Of a DNA stretch of 64,000 bases, positions 63,035-64,000 are shown in pieces. The DNA is from Pseudomonas sp. HAR-UPW-AIA-41 (GTDB lineage Bacteria; Pseudomonadota; Gammaproteobacteria; Pseudomonadales; Pseudomonadaceae). Under the pieces are notes generated by a model. The model saw only the letters and a program-made list of their open reading frames with translations. It searched no databases and was not told where the DNA came from. A program made the position numbers and the translations under genes. The stretch covers positions 84,610 to 148,609 of the forward strand of contig NZ_NSLB01000008.1 of assembly GCF_002304225.1 (NCBI RefSeq), given 5' to 3'. Every line of letters begins with the position of its first letter. Positions within the stretch are counted from its first letter, which is position 1.

Positions 63035-63901
63035 TTACAGCAGCAGTGTGCGGATATCTGCCAGTACCTCGCCGAGGCGCTTGGTGAAGCGCGCCGCCGC
63101 GGCACCGTTGATTACCCGGTGGTCGTAGGACAGCGACAGCGGCAACAGCAGGCGCGGCTGGAAGGCCTGACCATCCCAGACCGGCTGCATGCTCGCCTTG
63201 CTCACGCCGAGGATCGCCACCTCCGGCGCATTGACGATCGGCGTGAAGCCGGTGCCGCCGATATGGCCGAGGCTGGAGATGGTGAAGCAAGCGCCCTGCA
63301 TGGCGTCGGCCGAGAGTTTCTTGCTGCGCGCCTTCTCGGCCAGATCAGCCGCCTCGGCCGCCAGCTGCAGCAGGCTCTTGCGGTCGACGTCGCGGATCAC
63401 CGGCACCAGCAGGCCGTCCGGGGTGTCCACGGCAAAGCCGATATGCACGTAGCCCTTGCGGATCAGTGCCTTGCCGCTGGGGGCCAGCGAGCTGTTGAAG
63501 TCCGGCAGTTCGCGCAGCAGGTGGGCGCAGGCCTTGAGCAGAATCGGCAGGATGGTCAGTTTGACCCCGGCCTTCTCGGCGGCTGCCTTCTGTGCCACAC
63601 GGAAGGCCTCGACCTCGCTGATGTCGGCGTTGTCGAACTGGGTCACGTGCGGCACGTTGAGCCAGCTGCGGTGCAGGTTGGCGGCGCCGACCTGCATCAG
63701 GCGGGTCATCGGTACTTCTTCGACCGGGCCGAACTTGCTGAAGTCCACCTCCGGGATCGGCGGAATGCCGGCACCGCCGGTGGCTGCCGCCGGTGCATCC
63801 TTGGCCTTGAGCAGTTGCTGTTTGACGAACTGCTGCACGTCTTCCTTGAGCACCCGGCCTTTCGGACCGGTGCCCTTGACGAGGCTCAGGTCGACGCCGA
63901 A
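63035..63901 (-). pseudogene. aceF: Pyruvate dehydrogenase E2 (dihydrolipoamide acetyltransferase), 3' part only
   Basis: The visible 289 codons hold the last part of the E3-binding domain (FGVDLSLVKGTGPKGRVLKEDVQ), the linker, and the full 2-oxoacid acyltransferase catalytic domain ending in SLSYDHRVINGAAAARFTKRLGEVLADIRTLLL, with the catalytic His/Asp in DHRVING. Upstream, similarity to AceF stops exactly at the Phe at 63901: the next codon in frame is ATG and then a TGA. The lipoyl domains and the LAREFGV start of the E3-binding domain are missing, replaced by unrelated coding sequence (63903-64000). Broken by rearrangement or by misassembly. Confidence 0.88.
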
Positions 63902-63902
63902 C

Positions 63903-64000
63903 ATCCAGGCTCAGGCTGGCATAGCGCCCGCCCTGATCGGTGGCCATGCGGGCAAGCGAGCTGTTCTGCAGGCGCGGAATGACGATGGCGCCGGCGGCAT
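63903..64000 (-). pseudogene. Fragment of a VWA (BatB-like) protein fused to aceF
   Basis: In the minus-strand frame ending at 63903, residues AGAIVIPRLQNSSLARMATD then QGGRYASLSLD resemble the end of the von Willebrand A domain of BatB-type proteins (pattern VIPRL...LARMA...GGRYASL..D). The similarity ends at the same point where AceF similarity begins. Only about 33 codons are visible, so the assignment is tentative. Confidence 0.55.

Overview
The window is a piece of a high-GC gammaproteobacterial chromosome from the genus Pseudomonas (sensu stricto). Both gene content and gene order support this: phaC1 / hslVU / ftsN-like / argS / priA / rpmE / maeB / ponA / pilMNOPQ / aroKB / damX-like / gltBD / hemE / parA-like / trxC / metY / selO / mscK / nhaP2 / acyl-CoA dehydrogenase / rlmJ / msrA / dipA / aceF. 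This is, from memory, the block running from phaC1 back to aceF in P. aeruginosa, with some genes inserted. No rRNA, tRNA, CRISPR array, prophage or insertion sequence was seen, and there is no gene-free stretch over 300 bases.

Layout. 1-4050: PHA synthase (runs off the left edge) and the hslV-hslU-DUF971 heat-shock operon, with a clear RpoH-type promoter. 4100-5145: an inserted NYN-LOTUS-zinc-ribbon protein behind a leader with its own terminator. 5180-13946: envelope and housekeeping genes (SPOR protein, argS, priA, rpmE, a secreted nuclease, an M48 lipoprotein protease, malic enzyme). 14005-24848: PBP1A facing away from the type IV pilus alignment complex pilMNOPQ, then aroK, aroB and a SPOR/AAA protein. 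25055-33122: glutamate synthase, hemE and an orphan ParA. 33177-48699, all on the minus strand: Usp, a split periplasmic-sensor/hybrid-kinase pair, a thioesterase, trxC, metY, a TauE-family permease, selO, mscK and a frameshifted nhaP2. 48870-62936: lipid and nitronate oxidation genes, and a signalling cluster (soluble hybrid kinase, HD-GYP protein, LysR regulator, and the GGDEF-EAL protein DipA) that suggests local c-di-GMP control. 63035-64000: the 3' half of aceF, joined abruptly to an unrelated BatB-like fragment.

The most interesting non-coding signal is a set of three genes, hslV, trxC and selO, whose Shine-Dalgarno sequences lie in or at the edge of perfect inverted repeats (7, 11 and 15 bp arms). 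These are candidate mRNA structures controlling translation of protein-quality or redox genes. Other points worth attention are an intrinsic terminator encoded inside a signal peptide, a terminator abutting the start of the NYN gene, a single-base frameshift in nhaP2, and a chimeric junction inside aceF that is either a rearrangement or an assembly error.
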